Below, in pieces: positions 46,160-53,356 of a DNA stretch of 64,000 nt (positions are counted from its first letter, which is position 1; every line of letters begins with the position of its first letter). The notes beneath the pieces are model-generated. The model did no database searches and was not told the DNA's origin. It saw nothing but the letters and a program-made list of their open reading frames with translations. The translations under genes were made by a program, and so were the position numbers. Origin of the DNA: a virus. The stretch is taken from positions 62,001 to 126,000 of IMG/VR virus record IMGVR_UViG_3300013307_000671; one strand, written 5' to 3'.

Positions 46160-46906
46160 TTAATAAATCTTATCCTGGCTCAGGAACTCAGGAGCGTTAT
46201 CCCAGGTGATTTTATCTTCGGGATAACGCTTATTTCCAAAACAAACCTCTGTTAAAGAGCCATCTTCTGATTCAATCTTACAACTGTAAGACAACTCACA
46301 GCCTGAAGCATAGTATGGCCTTACAGAGACTTCTTTAACCACGCCTACACCTGCGCCCTTCTTGGTCTCAAAACTTACAGACTCGCCTACTTTTGGCACC
46401 AGCAATGCTTTACGCTGCTCAAATACATCTTCAGTTAGGCTAAGATCTACAAACTCAATCTTATCATTCTTCTGAGAAAGCATAACAGTATCTGCCAGCT
46501 TTTTCGCATCACCTTTTCCATGAGGAGCCACTACAAAAGTTTTACCGCTATTGCTCTCCTTGATGACATAAACCTCAATAAAGCCTCGCTCGTCTCTTTT
46601 AACATCAATGACTTTTCCAAGACCATAAACGATATGATCATCGTCCAGAGTGGTAAACGTTGCCATATCGCCTTTATTAATCTTATAAGGATTTTTAACA
46701 TCTTCATTGAAAGCATCAAAACATTGCGGCATTTCATCAATATCTTCGTCAATCAGCAAAGAGAAAAACTCAAATGGAGAAAGCTGAACCAGCTCACAGC
46801 TTAACTCTTTGGCTGAAAAGCTGTCTTTTTCAACCAACAGCTTACCGTCAAAATAGATAGCTTCTTTGTTGTTGGCTGCTACGTAAATAACACTGTTTAA
46901 CGTCAT
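46160..46906 (-). CDS. unknown protein, 248 aa
   Basis: ATG at 46906; the open frame to 47056 runs through both promoter and the neighbour's terminator. Acidic; the middle and end contain KGDMATFTTLDDDHIVYGLGKVIDV and GESVSFETKKGAGVGVVKEV, which look like two SH3/Tudor-like barrels. Unknown function. Confidence 0.75.
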   Translation of the reverse strand: MTLNSVIYVAANNKEAIYFDGKLLVEKDSFSAKELSCELVQLSPFEFFSLLIDEDIDEMPQCFDAFNEDVKNPYKINKGDMATFTTLDDDHIVYGLGKVIDVKRDERGFIEVYVIKESNSGKTFVVAPHGKGDAKKLADTVMLSQKNDKIEFVDLSLTEDVFEQRKALLVPKVGESVSFETKKGAGVGVVKEVSVRPYYASGCELSYSCKIESEDGSLTEVCFGNKRYPEDKITWDNAPEFLSQDKIY

Positions 46907-46933
46907 AATGAAGTTTCCTTTTAGATTTTTATT

Positions 46934-46962
46934 ATTATAGTAGCTTAGCCTATAACCTTCAA
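46934..46962 (-). promoter_or_regulatory. promoter for 46160-46906
   Basis: -35 TTGAAG (46957-46962), 17 bp, -10 TATAAT (46934-46939); no TTGTC word. Confidence 0.7.
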
Positions 46963-47006
46963 TCAAAATCTTAAACACATTTTTATGAAACGCTTCTCTT
47001 AACAAA

Positions 47007-47030
47007 CAAAAACCACCCGAAGGTGGCTTA
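47007..47030 (-). terminator. UUCG-loop terminator after 47034-47297
   Basis: GCCACC(UUCG)GGUGGU followed by five T. Confidence 0.9.
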
Positions 47031-47033
47031 ATA

Positions 47034-47297
47034 TTATCGAAACAACTCCTTAACATTCCAACGAAGATTAAGAAAGAAACATCTTACTGCCAACTTTTTT
47101 GAACGAAGGCGATATCTTCGTATATCTTTATTCATATGGATATATTCATCCAGGACAGATATCACATACAACACGACAAGAAACACAAGCAGCATAGCGA
47201 TTGCAAAAATAATGAATCCAATAATACCACCAAAGCTGCCAAAGGCCTCAAGTAAAAACAAAGTAAAGTTTTTACACATAACACCAACTGTTTCCAT
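47034..47297 (-). CDS. small membrane protein, 87 aa, paralogue of 47433-47660
   Basis: ATG at 47297 with GAGGAG. Long hydrophobic region (about 9-50) with SFGGIIGFIIFAIAML, then a D-E-Y-I-H motif and a basic tail of about 30 residues. The GG-x-x-GF-x-x-F-x-x-A-x-L core is shared with 47433-47660. Confidence 0.75.
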   Translation of the reverse strand: METVGVMCKNFTLFLLEAFGSFGGIIGFIIFAIAMLLVFLVVLYVISVLDEYIHMNKDIRRYRLRSKKLAVRCFFLNLRWNVKELFR

Positions 47298-47331
47298 TTT
47301 TAACTCCTCAGTATTTCGCTTCGATAAAGAC

Positions 47332-47360
47332 AGTATATGACTTAATGACAACACATGCAG
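47332..47360 (-). promoter_or_regulatory. promoter for 47034-47297
   Basis: -35 CTGCAT (47355-47360, weak), 17 bp with TTGTCATTAA, -10 TATACT (47332-47337), downstream TTTATCGAAGCG. Confidence 0.7.
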
Positions 47361-47401
47361 GCTTTTTAATGCTATTTTACTGGAATGCCTCTCTTAAAAG
47401 G

Positions 47402-47423
47402 AAAAACCGCCCGGAGGCGGCTG
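47402..47423 (-). terminator. UCCG-loop terminator after 47433-47660
   Basis: GCCGCC(UCCG)GGCGGU followed by TTTTCC. Confidence 0.9.
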
Positions 47424-47432
47424 CTTTGCTTG

Positions 47433-47660
47433 TTAGCCAAGGTTCAATACTTTTCTTTTCATGCCCAACTTTTTACGCATGTAAGGTTTGAACTTATGAC
47501 CGTGAATATACATATATTTATCCGCTTTCTCTGCTGCGAAAAACACACAGCCTAAAAACCCCAGCAATGCAACACCAAACATAGTGAAACCTAAAAATCC
47601 GCCAAGATTAGTGAACAGGAAGTTCAGTGCTGCAGCAAATATTTCGAATAAAGTAGTCAT
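47433..47660 (-). CDS. small membrane protein, 75 aa, paralogue of 47034-47297
   Basis: One long or two short membrane segments (about 5-45, with GGFLGFTMFGVALLGFL), then KYMYIHG and a basic tail. Same layout as its neighbour; promoter and leader regions of both are also near copies. Confidence 0.75.
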   Translation of the reverse strand: MTTLFEIFAAALNFLFTNLGGFLGFTMFGVALLGFLGCVFFAAEKADKYMYIHGHKFKPYMRKKLGMKRKVLNLG

Positions 47661-47709
47661 TTTACTTTCCTTTTACAGAGAGAGAAGAGTCTCTCGTTTC
47701 GATAAAAAC

Positions 47710-47738
47710 AGTATACGATATAATGACAACAAATGCAA
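47710..47738 (-). promoter_or_regulatory. promoter for 47433-47660
   Basis: -35 TTGCAT (47733-47738), 17 bp with TTGTCATTA, -10 TATACT (47710-47715), downstream TTTTTATCGAAACG. Confidence 0.85.
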
Positions 47739-47781
47739 GCTTTTTCAAATGCTATTTTACTGAAATGCCTCTCTTAAAAAG

Positions 47782-47804
47782 AAAAAAACCGCCCGCAGGC
47801 GGCT
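47782..47804 (-). terminator. UGCG-loop terminator after 47812-48669
   Basis: GCCGCC(UGCG)GGCGGU followed by seven T. Confidence 0.9.
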
Positions 47805-47811
47805 TTCAGTT

Positions 47812-48669
47812 TTAGGCTGCTTTAGCAACTTCTTTATCAGCGATTGGCGCATCACCTTTGCTAAAGAGCAGGAAGGTTTTCACATTGGTGAAGGCTTCTG
47901 TGGAGATTGCCAGCACTTTTTCAATGCCATCCAGTTTCGCCTTATACAGACCATCTTTCAGATCCGCAATGTTTTCAGCTACAGCAAAAGAACGAGTCGT
48001 ATATTTATATTTTTCTTTGTTTTTGCTGACACTGTAAACCTTTACGTCTACCGCGTTTTTATCAGAACGTGAAGAGGCTTCCAGATGGATAAAGTCCGCT
48101 TCGAGTGCCGCATTCAGCTTAGCAGCATGAGCTGCGCTTGAACGGTAATCGGCATCAACTTTTACGGTTACGCTATCTTTATCCGATTCTTTAACATCAA
48201 CTTCCGCAACAAATGTTGCTTTACGGTTTTCACGCTCAAACAGCGCAATTTCATCACGGTGCTGAATCACGATAACCTTACCATTCAGCACATACATTTT
48301 CGCTTTCTTGCTCTCTACCGCTTCATCCTTGAAGTAGTAATCCGGTTCCAGCTCAACATCATCTGAATACTCACCGCTATGACGCACGATGCTACGAATA
48401 GCAGCCTTTTCCACAATGTAAATAGACACATTGTGCTTTTTCTTACCGCTCACCAGAGAGAAAACGTCGGCGTTTTTGCGCTGCTTTTCCGCCAGAATAG
48501 CCAGCGCCTCTTCTTTAGTCAGACCTGTTTCTTTCTCAAAACCAGGCTTGCTTACGTCAGCAGAGGTGCCGTTCGACAGAAAAGAACGCATAGCCCAAAC
48601 AACTTTAGACTCTACGCCTGTCTTAACCAGAGCAGTTTTAGGTTTACGGTTTCCGTTAGTATTCAGCAT
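47812..48669 (-). CDS. unknown protein, 285 aa
   Basis: Ala/Lys-rich, alpha/beta; basic N-terminus then a helix TKEEALAILAEKQRKNA (about 52-68). Single-gene unit with the full consensus promoter. No motif recognised. Confidence 0.8.
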   Translation of the reverse strand: MLNTNGNRKPKTALVKTGVESKVVWAMRSFLSNGTSADVSKPGFEKETGLTKEEALAILAEKQRKNADVFSLVSGKKKHNVSIYIVEKAAIRSIVRHSGEYSDDVELEPDYYFKDEAVESKKAKMYVLNGKVIVIQHRDEIALFERENRKATFVAEVDVKESDKDSVTVKVDADYRSSAAHAAKLNAALEADFIHLEASSRSDKNAVDVKVYSVSKNKEKYKYTTRSFAVAENIADLKDGLYKAKLDGIEKVLAISTEAFTNVKTFLLFSKGDAPIADKEVAKAA

Positions 48670-48720
48670 TTTCTTTTCTCTCTAAAGTGAGTTAACAATC
48701 AGTTTCGTTTCGATAAAAGA

Positions 48721-48749
48721 AGTATACGCATTAATGACAACAATCGCAA
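48721..48749 (-). promoter_or_regulatory. promoter for 47812-48669
   Basis: -35 TTGCGA (48744-48749), 17 bp with TTGTTGTCATTAA, -10 TATACT (48721-48726), downstream TTTTATCGAAACG. A model example of the class. Confidence 0.9.
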
Positions 48750-48776
48750 GCACTTTTTTCATTTTTTATCAGAAAA

Positions 48777-48800
48777 TAAAAAACCACTCGAAGGCGGCTA
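48777..48800 (-). terminator. slightly degraded UUCG-loop terminator after 48809-49021
   Basis: GCCGCC(UUCG)AGUGGU: the base closing the loop is changed, giving a mismatch; six T follow. Confidence 0.7.
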
Positions 48801-48808
48801 TCCGGTAT

Positions 48809-49021
48809 TTAACCAGGCATGATTACATGCTCAATATCTTTGTAGCTGAAATGATATTTACCTTTTCCATCAGGTGAATCATCAAGTAAGCCACAAAATG
48901 TCGTTTCATCTACGTGACTGACGAATTCAACCTCAAGACATTCTCCCAGATATAAGAGTATCCCTGCGTTTTCTGGTAAGCCCCGATAATCTTGGATTTT
49001 TTCTGTCAGCTTCTGTGTCAT
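48809..49021 (-). CDS. small acidic protein, 70 aa, paralogue of 49769-49984
   Basis: MTQKL, LPENAG-x-LL, VEFVSH-x-DE, F-x-G and YHF-x-Y-x-DI-x-HV align with the copy at 49769-49984. Second gene of a duplicated two-gene cassette behind the 46-residue basic protein. Confidence 0.75.
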   Translation of the reverse strand: MTQKLTEKIQDYRGLPENAGILLYLGECLEVEFVSHVDETTFCGLLDDSPDGKGKYHFSYKDIEHVIMPG

Positions 49022-49076
49022 ATATACCTCTATAAAGATAAAGAAAACGGGGCCACTTTACGGCAGCCTATTCGCA

Positions 49077-49217
49077 TTATGCGTATTCAACTTCTTCACG
49101 ACGACCGCGAACGGTCTTATTGTGCTTTTTGTTATCACGCTTTCCAGAAAGCTGCTCACGTCCTGCTTTTTTAGACTTACCGAACTTCTCAACGTGGTTA
49201 GCAGAAGAGTTATGCAT
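49077..49217 (-). CDS. very basic 46-aa protein, copy 1
   Basis: ATG at 49217 to TAA at 49077. Begins MHNSSANHVEKFGKSKKAGR; Lys/Arg/His make up about 40 percent, ending RGRREEVEYA. Differs by a single residue (Asn-3/Ser-3) from the copy at 50035-50175. Could bind nucleic acid. First gene of the cassette. Confidence 0.75.
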   Translation of the reverse strand: MHNSSANHVEKFGKSKKAGREQLSGKRDNKKHNKTVRGRREEVEYA

Positions 49218-49275
49218 TTTTATTACCTTTTAAGTTTACAGTTTGTATTTAGGCTTCTCGCCTCTCAATGAATAT

Positions 49276-49304
49276 AGTATATGACAACAAAAAGTTTTGC
49301 ACAA
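49276..49304 (-). promoter_or_regulatory. promoter for 49077-49217 and 48809-49021
   Basis: -35 TTGTGC (49299-49304), 17 bp ending TTGTTGTCA, -10 TATACT (49276-49281), downstream ATTCATTGAGAGG. Confidence 0.85.
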
Positions 49305-49331
49305 GTATTATTTTCATTTTTCAGAAAATAA

Positions 49332-49649
49332 TTACCGTTTCGGCTTTTTAACTCTGACAGGCGGATTCAAATAGTCCAATACCTGAGCCGCCATTCCATG
49401 CTGACCAATCTCTTTTAAATGCTCAGCGTAGCGGCTCACGCCCTCTTTTCGCACGTCTTCAAGCAACCTATCAGTCTCAGGCGTCAACGTAGCCAGCTCT
49501 TCCTGAGCGCTCTCAACGCTATCCGTGAATATCTCACCATGTTGGTTAAAAGCAGCCTCATCCACAGCCTTCGCCCAGCCCAATACTGACTGCTTCAGCA
49601 ATGCATTTTCTACTAGCAACTTCTGTATCGCCTGCTCATGCTCAGTCAT
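49332..49649 (-). CDS. unknown helical protein, 105 aa
   Basis: ATG at 49649 with GAGG upstream. Acidic coiled-coil-like helices, basic end VRVKKPKR. Sits between the two copies of the duplicated cassette. Confidence 0.7.
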   Translation of the reverse strand: MTEHEQAIQKLLVENALLKQSVLGWAKAVDEAAFNQHGEIFTDSVESAQEELATLTPETDRLLEDVRKEGVSRYAEHLKEIGQHGMAAQVLDYLNPPVRVKKPKR

Positions 49650-49677
49650 GACACACCTCATCTCGTTTAATCAGATC

Positions 49678-49706
49678 ATTATATGACAACAATAAAAGCA
49701 ACACAA
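49678..49706 (-). promoter_or_regulatory. promoter for 49332-49649
   Basis: -35 TTGTGT (49701-49706), 17 bp ending TTGTTGTCA, -10 TATAAT (49678-49683). Confidence 0.8.
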
Positions 49707-49737
49707 GACAAATTTAAAATGATAAGCCTCTCTTAAA

Positions 49738-49760
49738 AGAAAACCGCCCGAAGGCGGCTA
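49738..49760 (-). terminator. UUCG-loop terminator after 49769-49984
   Basis: GCCGCC(UUCG)GGCGGU followed by TTTTCTTTT. Confidence 0.9.
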
Positions 49761-49768
49761 TCTGGTAT

Positions 49769-49984
49769 TTAACCATACACCATTACATGGTCAATATCTT
49801 CGTATTTGAAATGATACTCATGATTATCATAGCGAGAATCCTCCTTCACACCAGAGAATCGCGCTTCATCAAAATGGCTTACAAACTCCACTTCACGACC
49901 ATCAATCATTTTCAGCAATGTGCCAGTGCGCTCCGGCAGATGCTGATATTCTTTAAACTTTTGCTGCGCCAGCGTCTGTGTCAT
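49769..49984 (-). CDS. small acidic protein, 71 aa, paralogue of 48809-49021
   Basis: Start at 49984 (AGAGG upstream); the longer frame has no start signal. Diverged copy of 48809-49021, with LPERTGTLL, VEFVSHFDE and YHFKYEDIDHV. Second gene of the cassette. Confidence 0.75.
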   Translation of the reverse strand: MTQTLAQQKFKEYQHLPERTGTLLKMIDGREVEFVSHFDEARFSGVKEDSRYDNHEYHFKYEDIDHVMVYG

Positions 49985-50034
49985 ATTAACCTCTGTCAAA
50001 GAAAACAAGGCCACCTCACGGCAGCCTATTCGCA

Positions 50035-50175
50035 TTATGCGTATTCAACTTCTTCACGACGACCGCGAACGGTCTTATTGTGCTTCTTGTTATCACGCTT
50101 TCCAGAAAGCTGCTCACGGCCTGCTTTCTTAGATTTACCAAACTTCTCAACGTGATTCGCAGATGAACTATGCAT
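50035..50175 (-). CDS. very basic 46-aa protein, copy 2
   Basis: Same protein as 49077-49217 except Ser at position 3. About ten base changes between the copies, nearly all silent, so the sequence is under purifying selection and is probably functional. First gene of the second cassette. Confidence 0.75.
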   Translation of the reverse strand: MHSSSANHVEKFGKSKKAGREQLSGKRDNKKHNKTVRGRREEVEYA

Positions 50176-50231
50176 TTTATTACCTTTAGATTTTCAGTTT
50201 ATATTCAGGCTTCTCGCCTCTCAATGAATAC

Positions 50232-50260
50232 AGTATATGACAACACTAAGTCTTGCACAA
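50232..50260 (-). promoter_or_regulatory. promoter for 50035-50175 and 49769-49984
   Basis: -35 TTGTGC (50255-50260), 17 bp ending TTGTTGTCA or close to it, -10 TATACT (50232-50237); near copy of the 49276 promoter. Confidence 0.85.
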
Positions 50261-50290
50261 GTATTATTTTCATTTTTTACAAACTTATTT

Positions 50291-50316
50291 AAAACAAAGC
50301 TGCCTGGAGGCAGCTT
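50291..50316 (-). terminator. terminator after 50324-50968
   Basis: AGCUGCC/GGCAGCU stem with UCCA loop, T-rich tail. Confidence 0.75.
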
Positions 50317-50323
50317 ATCTTTC

Positions 50324-50968
50324 TTAACCATCATACTTCCAACCGCGATCAACTACGATTTCCGATTCTTTACCGCTTGACTTAAACATACCATCAAAAA
50401 GTTTTGCCAGCTCAGATGAGCTATTAAAACTCGGCAAATCCATACCATGACAGCCCGGATGGAAATCATGTGAGTTTCCTTCCATTATCTCCACGCCATT
50501 AACCTCGACACGTTCCATATCACAAGACCTGTCAATACTTATCTTGATGGTGTTATGTTCCAGTGTTATAATGTCTCGCTTATCAAGATAACACTCTACA
50601 TCAAACTCATCATCGCTAAGTAAAAAATCTTCATCTTCACCAAAAACTACTTTTCCGCCCATATCCTTTACTGCAGCGATCAGAAGCTCAATAAACTCAT
50701 CTGCGCTATTGGCTTTCGTTTTCGCATAGTAATACCGTTTTTTCTCATGCTCTGAGCGCTCCTTCATGTATTCTTCCATATAAGCATCTTCATATTCATG
50801 CTTCTCATGATACATGAGCGCACTATAGGAGTCGATCAGCAAATCTTCTTCGTTATGTTCAAAATCATAAGGATTGCCCTCAAAAAGAAAGCTCTCATTG
50901 AAAAGAATAAAAATCCTTGAGCTTACCGGATTGATAACCTTCCTGAGCGTGTTATCAGAACCAATCAT
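50324..50968 (-). CDS. unknown acidic protein, 214 aa
   Basis: GGGGCGAAG precedes the ATG. Very acidic, with a Glu/Tyr/His-rich helix (about 52-85) and late HDFHPGCHG. Preceded by a 14-codon leader and a perfect hairpin. Unknown. Confidence 0.75.
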   Translation of the reverse strand: MIGSDNTLRKVINPVSSRIFILFNESFLFEGNPYDFEHNEEDLLIDSYSALMYHEKHEYEDAYMEEYMKERSEHEKKRYYYAKTKANSADEFIELLIAAVKDMGGKVVFGEDEDFLLSDDEFDVECYLDKRDIITLEHNTIKISIDRSCDMERVEVNGVEIMEGNSHDFHPGCHGMDLPSFNSSSELAKLFDGMFKSSGKESEIVVDRGWKYDG

Positions 50969-50988
50969 CTTCGCCCCAATACGTTCAA

Positions 50989-51007
50989 GCTAACGCTTTG
51001 CGTTAGC
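50989..51007 (-). promoter_or_regulatory. leader hairpin upstream of 50324-50968
   Basis: Perfect 8-bp stem GCTAACGC/GCGTTAGC with an AAA loop, ending about 20 nt before the gene's Shine-Dalgarno and containing the stop codon of the leader peptide. No T run, so not a terminator. Confidence 0.6.
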
Positions 51008-51034
51008 TACATTATTCGCGTTTTCGTTTGCCAT
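50990..51034 (-). CDS. possible 14-aa leader peptide
   Basis: GGAGAG and ATG at 51034 open a 14-codon frame, MANENANNVANAKR, whose TAG lies inside the leader hairpin. Asn-rich. Could control 50324-50968 by ribosome position; could also be the remnant of a longer start of that gene. Confidence 0.45.
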   Translation of the reverse strand: MANENANNVANAKR

Positions 51035-51056
51035 ATGACTCTCCAGTTAAAACACT

Positions 51057-51085
51057 ATTATAACATCTCGCCTTATGCCAAACAA
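51057..51085 (-). promoter_or_regulatory. promoter for 50324-50968
   Basis: -35 TTGTTT (51080-51085), 17 bp, -10 TATAAT (51057-51062). Confidence 0.7.
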
Positions 51086-51108
51086 TAAAAAGCCGCCCGG
51101 AGGCGGCT
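51086..51108 (-). terminator. UCCG-loop terminator after 51153-51539
   Basis: GCCGCC(UCCG)GGCGGC followed by TTTTTATTG. Confidence 0.85.
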
Positions 51109-51152
51109 TCTTAATCAGCTTATCTTATATCCTTTATAAATGCCTTTAGCGT

Positions 51153-51539
51153 TTACAATTTCCAGAAGCGAATCTTGTAAGCCATCATCATCAGCGCATA
51201 AATCCACAAGATCGCAGCGCAAGCTGACGCGTTAAACCAGTATTTTGACATCAAGCCTTGAATCAACAGAAGCAACGGCAACTTAAGCATACCAAGAAAA
51301 ATCTCTGATGTGCTGAAAGAAAATGTCCGTGGAACTGAAAACGCTTTGTTCATAAAAATCGCATAACAAACAATACCACATATTGCCAGGAAAGCATTTA
51401 ACGATGAGAGGATTACCATGAAAGGAAAAAAAACATCAACGTAATGAGCCAGAACACTAACGACTATAGTCGCTAATAAAACAAATTCGCTGTTAATCCC
51501 GAAAGATAAACGTTTAACGCTATTATTAATCGTTGTCAT
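51153..51539 (-). CDS. membrane protein, 128 aa, paralogue of 51717-52100
   Basis: Four membrane segments (about 15-34, 37-60, 82-100, 104-122). TFSFSTSEIFLGMLKLPLLLLIQGLMSKYWF and the end WIYALMMMAYKIRFWKL are nearly the same in 51717-52100. ATG at 51539 with GAGG. Unknown function. Confidence 0.8.
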   Translation of the reverse strand: MTTINNSVKRLSFGINSEFVLLATIVVSVLAHYVDVFFPFMVILSSLNAFLAICGIVCYAIFMNKAFSVPRTFSFSTSEIFLGMLKLPLLLLIQGLMSKYWFNASACAAILWIYALMMMAYKIRFWKL

Positions 51540-51586
51540 TTTATGCCTCATTGTGGATAGATTGGACGCTCGATTTCGATAAATAC

Positions 51587-51615
51587 AGTATATGACAACA
51601 TTCGAGCATGCACAA
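51587..51615 (-). promoter_or_regulatory. promoter for 51153-51539
   Basis: -35 TTGTGC (51610-51615), 17 bp ending GTTGTCA, -10 TATACT (51587-51592), downstream ATTTATCGAAATCG. Confidence 0.85.
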
Positions 51616-51664
51616 GCTTTATTTCCTCTAAAATAAACCTTAATGAAAGGCCTCTCTTAAAAAG

Positions 51665-51685
51665 AAAAACCGCCCGAAGGCGGTC
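51665..51685 (-). terminator. UUCG-loop terminator after 51717-52100
   Basis: ACCGCC(UUCG)GGCGGU followed by five T. Confidence 0.9.
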
Positions 51686-51716
51686 TATAAATTCTTACTT
51701 ATCAGCAATTCTAGGT

Positions 51717-52100
51717 TTATGCTTTCCAGAGACGAATCTTATACGCCATAATCATAGCCGCATAAACCCACAACATCTCAGCGTGAAGCGGTATATCAAA
51801 CCAGAATTTTGACATCATACCCTGAATAACCAGAAGCAGTGGCAGCTTAAATAAGCCAAGTAAAACCTCTGACGTGCTGAAAGAAAATGTCTTTGCCGCA
51901 GAAAAACTTTCCTTAAGGAAAATCGTATAGCAAAAAATACCCCATAATGTTACCGCAGTGCTATATGCTACAGCCAGACATAGGGCAAGATAAAGCGAGT
52001 CATTGAAATGCGCCGCAACACTACATGCTATAGACACTAATAAAATCGATATGCTATTAATAAAAAAAGATACGGCTTTATTACTCTTAACATTTGTCAT
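51717..52100 (-). CDS. membrane protein, 127 aa, paralogue of 51153-51539
   Basis: Four membrane segments in the same places as its neighbour; the second half (TFSFSTSEVLLGLFKLPLLLVIQGMMSKFWF) is strongly conserved and the N-terminal half is not. Own promoter and terminator, so the whole cassette was duplicated. Confidence 0.8.
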   Translation of the reverse strand: MTNVKSNKAVSFFINSISILLVSIACSVAAHFNDSLYLALCLAVAYSTAVTLWGIFCYTIFLKESFSAAKTFSFSTSEVLLGLFKLPLLLVIQGMMSKFWFDIPLHAEMLWVYAAMIMAYKIRLWKA

Positions 52101-52148
52101 TGTGATGCCTCATTTCAGATTGATTACTTACTCGTTTTCAATAAATAC

Positions 52149-52177
52149 AGTATACGACAACAATCAATTATGCACAA
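52149..52177 (-). promoter_or_regulatory. promoter for 51717-52100
   Basis: -35 TTGTGC (52172-52177), 17 bp ending TTGTTGTCG, -10 TATACT (52149-52154), downstream ATTTATTGAAAACG. Confidence 0.85.
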
Positions 52178-52225
52178 GCATTATTTCCTCTAAAATAAAC
52201 CTTAATAAAGGCCTCTCTTAAAAAG

Positions 52226-52246
52226 AAAAACCGCCCGGAGGCGGTC
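52226..52246 (-). terminator. UCCG-loop terminator after 52247-52540
   Basis: ACCGCC(UCCG)GGCGGU followed by five T. Confidence 0.9.
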
Positions 52247-52540
52247 TTAGAAGTAATACTTACGGGTTTTCTGTCGTCCGTTAGGATAGTATGTTGTTTG
52301 AACCAAAGGGCGACCAAAGTGACGGACCAGTTTGCTGATTTCAACACGGTCCTTAACAGCACATATCATCGATTTTTTCATTTCATAAAGAAAATCCACA
52401 CACTTCAGAGATGCAATGATAAGCTTCCACACGACCAAACCGAATACAATCGAGAGAACTGCAGATAGCACTACAACAGGAATATAAACAGTTAAAATAT
52501 ACTCACCAAAAAACATCAGGAAATCAATGAATTTTTGCAT
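52247..52540 (-). CDS. membrane protein, 97 aa
   Basis: ATG at 52540; the frame to 52603 reads the promoter. One long hydrophobic region (about 7-50), then a basic soluble tail ending YYPNGRQKTRKYYF. Third in the series of small membrane genes with copied intergenic regions. Confidence 0.75.
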   Translation of the reverse strand: MQKFIDFLMFFGEYILTVYIPVVVLSAVLSIVFGLVVWKLIIASLKCVDFLYEMKKSMICAVKDRVEISKLVRHFGRPLVQTTYYPNGRQKTRKYYF

Positions 52541-52570
52541 TTTTAGAGCCTCTTTCGTTTCGATGAATAC

Positions 52571-52599
52571 ATTATATGACAACAATAAATCATGCGCAA
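52571..52599 (-). promoter_or_regulatory. promoter for 52247-52540
   Basis: -35 TTGCGC (52594-52599), 17 bp ending TTGTTGTCA, -10 TATAAT (52571-52576), downstream CATCGAAACG. Confidence 0.9.
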
Positions 52600-52647
52600 G
52601 CATTATTCTCCTAAAAGAAACTTTAATGAAAAGCCTCTCTTAAAAAG

Positions 52648-52669
52648 AAAAAACCGCCCGGAGGCGGTC
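52648..52669 (-). terminator. UCCG-loop terminator after 52678-53313
   Basis: ACCGCC(UCCG)GGCGGU followed by six T. Confidence 0.9.
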
Positions 52670-52677
52670 TATTTCAC

Positions 52678-53313
52678 TCAGTCTTCATCACACTCATCAT
52701 CTTCACGATAACCATAATGTGATTCCAGATAGTCTTTCGCCTTGATCATCACCTCAGCGATATCTTCCGACCAGTCAACAATCACTTTGTTATGACGGCG
52801 CTCGATGGTGGTTGCCTGATACAGATCGCCTTCTTTGACCAGATAAACGTTATCACTGAACTTCTCATACTCTACAACCGACGAGATATTCAGTTCAACC
52901 TTAACGTATTCAGTCCCTTTACCAGCCCAGCCATCACACTTAACAGGCTTGATTACCCGGAATAAATCCTTTAACGCCTCAGCCGCTATGCGCAGATCTG
53001 CTTCATCATCATACAGATTTACACCAACGCCATACTGACGAGAGGATGTGTTATAACCCGCTTCCTTAAGCTTCTTTTCTGCCAGAAACTTAGAGCGAAA
53101 CGCATACATCTCATCGCTTGAGTTATCTAAATCAAGCATAAACAAAATCTCTTCATCGCTACCCGTGAAGCCCTCAGCAAATGCCTTCGCAATCTTCGTC
53201 TGAATGCCAGAGCGAACCCTATACGCAGAATCAAGAACTTTACGCGCATCTTCACATTTTACATCAGCTTCTTCACGCGATTTCAGCAGACCAGCGATTT
53301 TTTCATTCAGCAT
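52678..53313 (-). CDS. unknown acidic protein, 211 aa
   Basis: ATG at 53313; further upstream the frame crosses the promoter. Helical N-terminal third with coiled-coil character, acidic C-terminal end (GYREDDECDED). Single-gene unit. Confidence 0.75.
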   Translation of the reverse strand: MLNEKIAGLLKSREEADVKCEDARKVLDSAYRVRSGIQTKIAKAFAEGFTGSDEEILFMLDLDNSSDEMYAFRSKFLAEKKLKEAGYNTSSRQYGVGVNLYDDEADLRIAAEALKDLFRVIKPVKCDGWAGKGTEYVKVELNISSVVEYEKFSDNVYLVKEGDLYQATTIERRHNKVIVDWSEDIAEVMIKAKDYLESHYGYREDDECDED

Positions 53314-53356
53314 TTTAGTTTCTCTTTCAGGTTTAACTGCCCGTTTCAATAAAAAC

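Noticed and set aside
46907-47056. N-terminal extension of 46160-46906, and likewise of 54211-54789
   Set aside because: The extra part contains KPPSGGF or KKPPTGGF, which is the neighbour's terminator hairpin read as codons.
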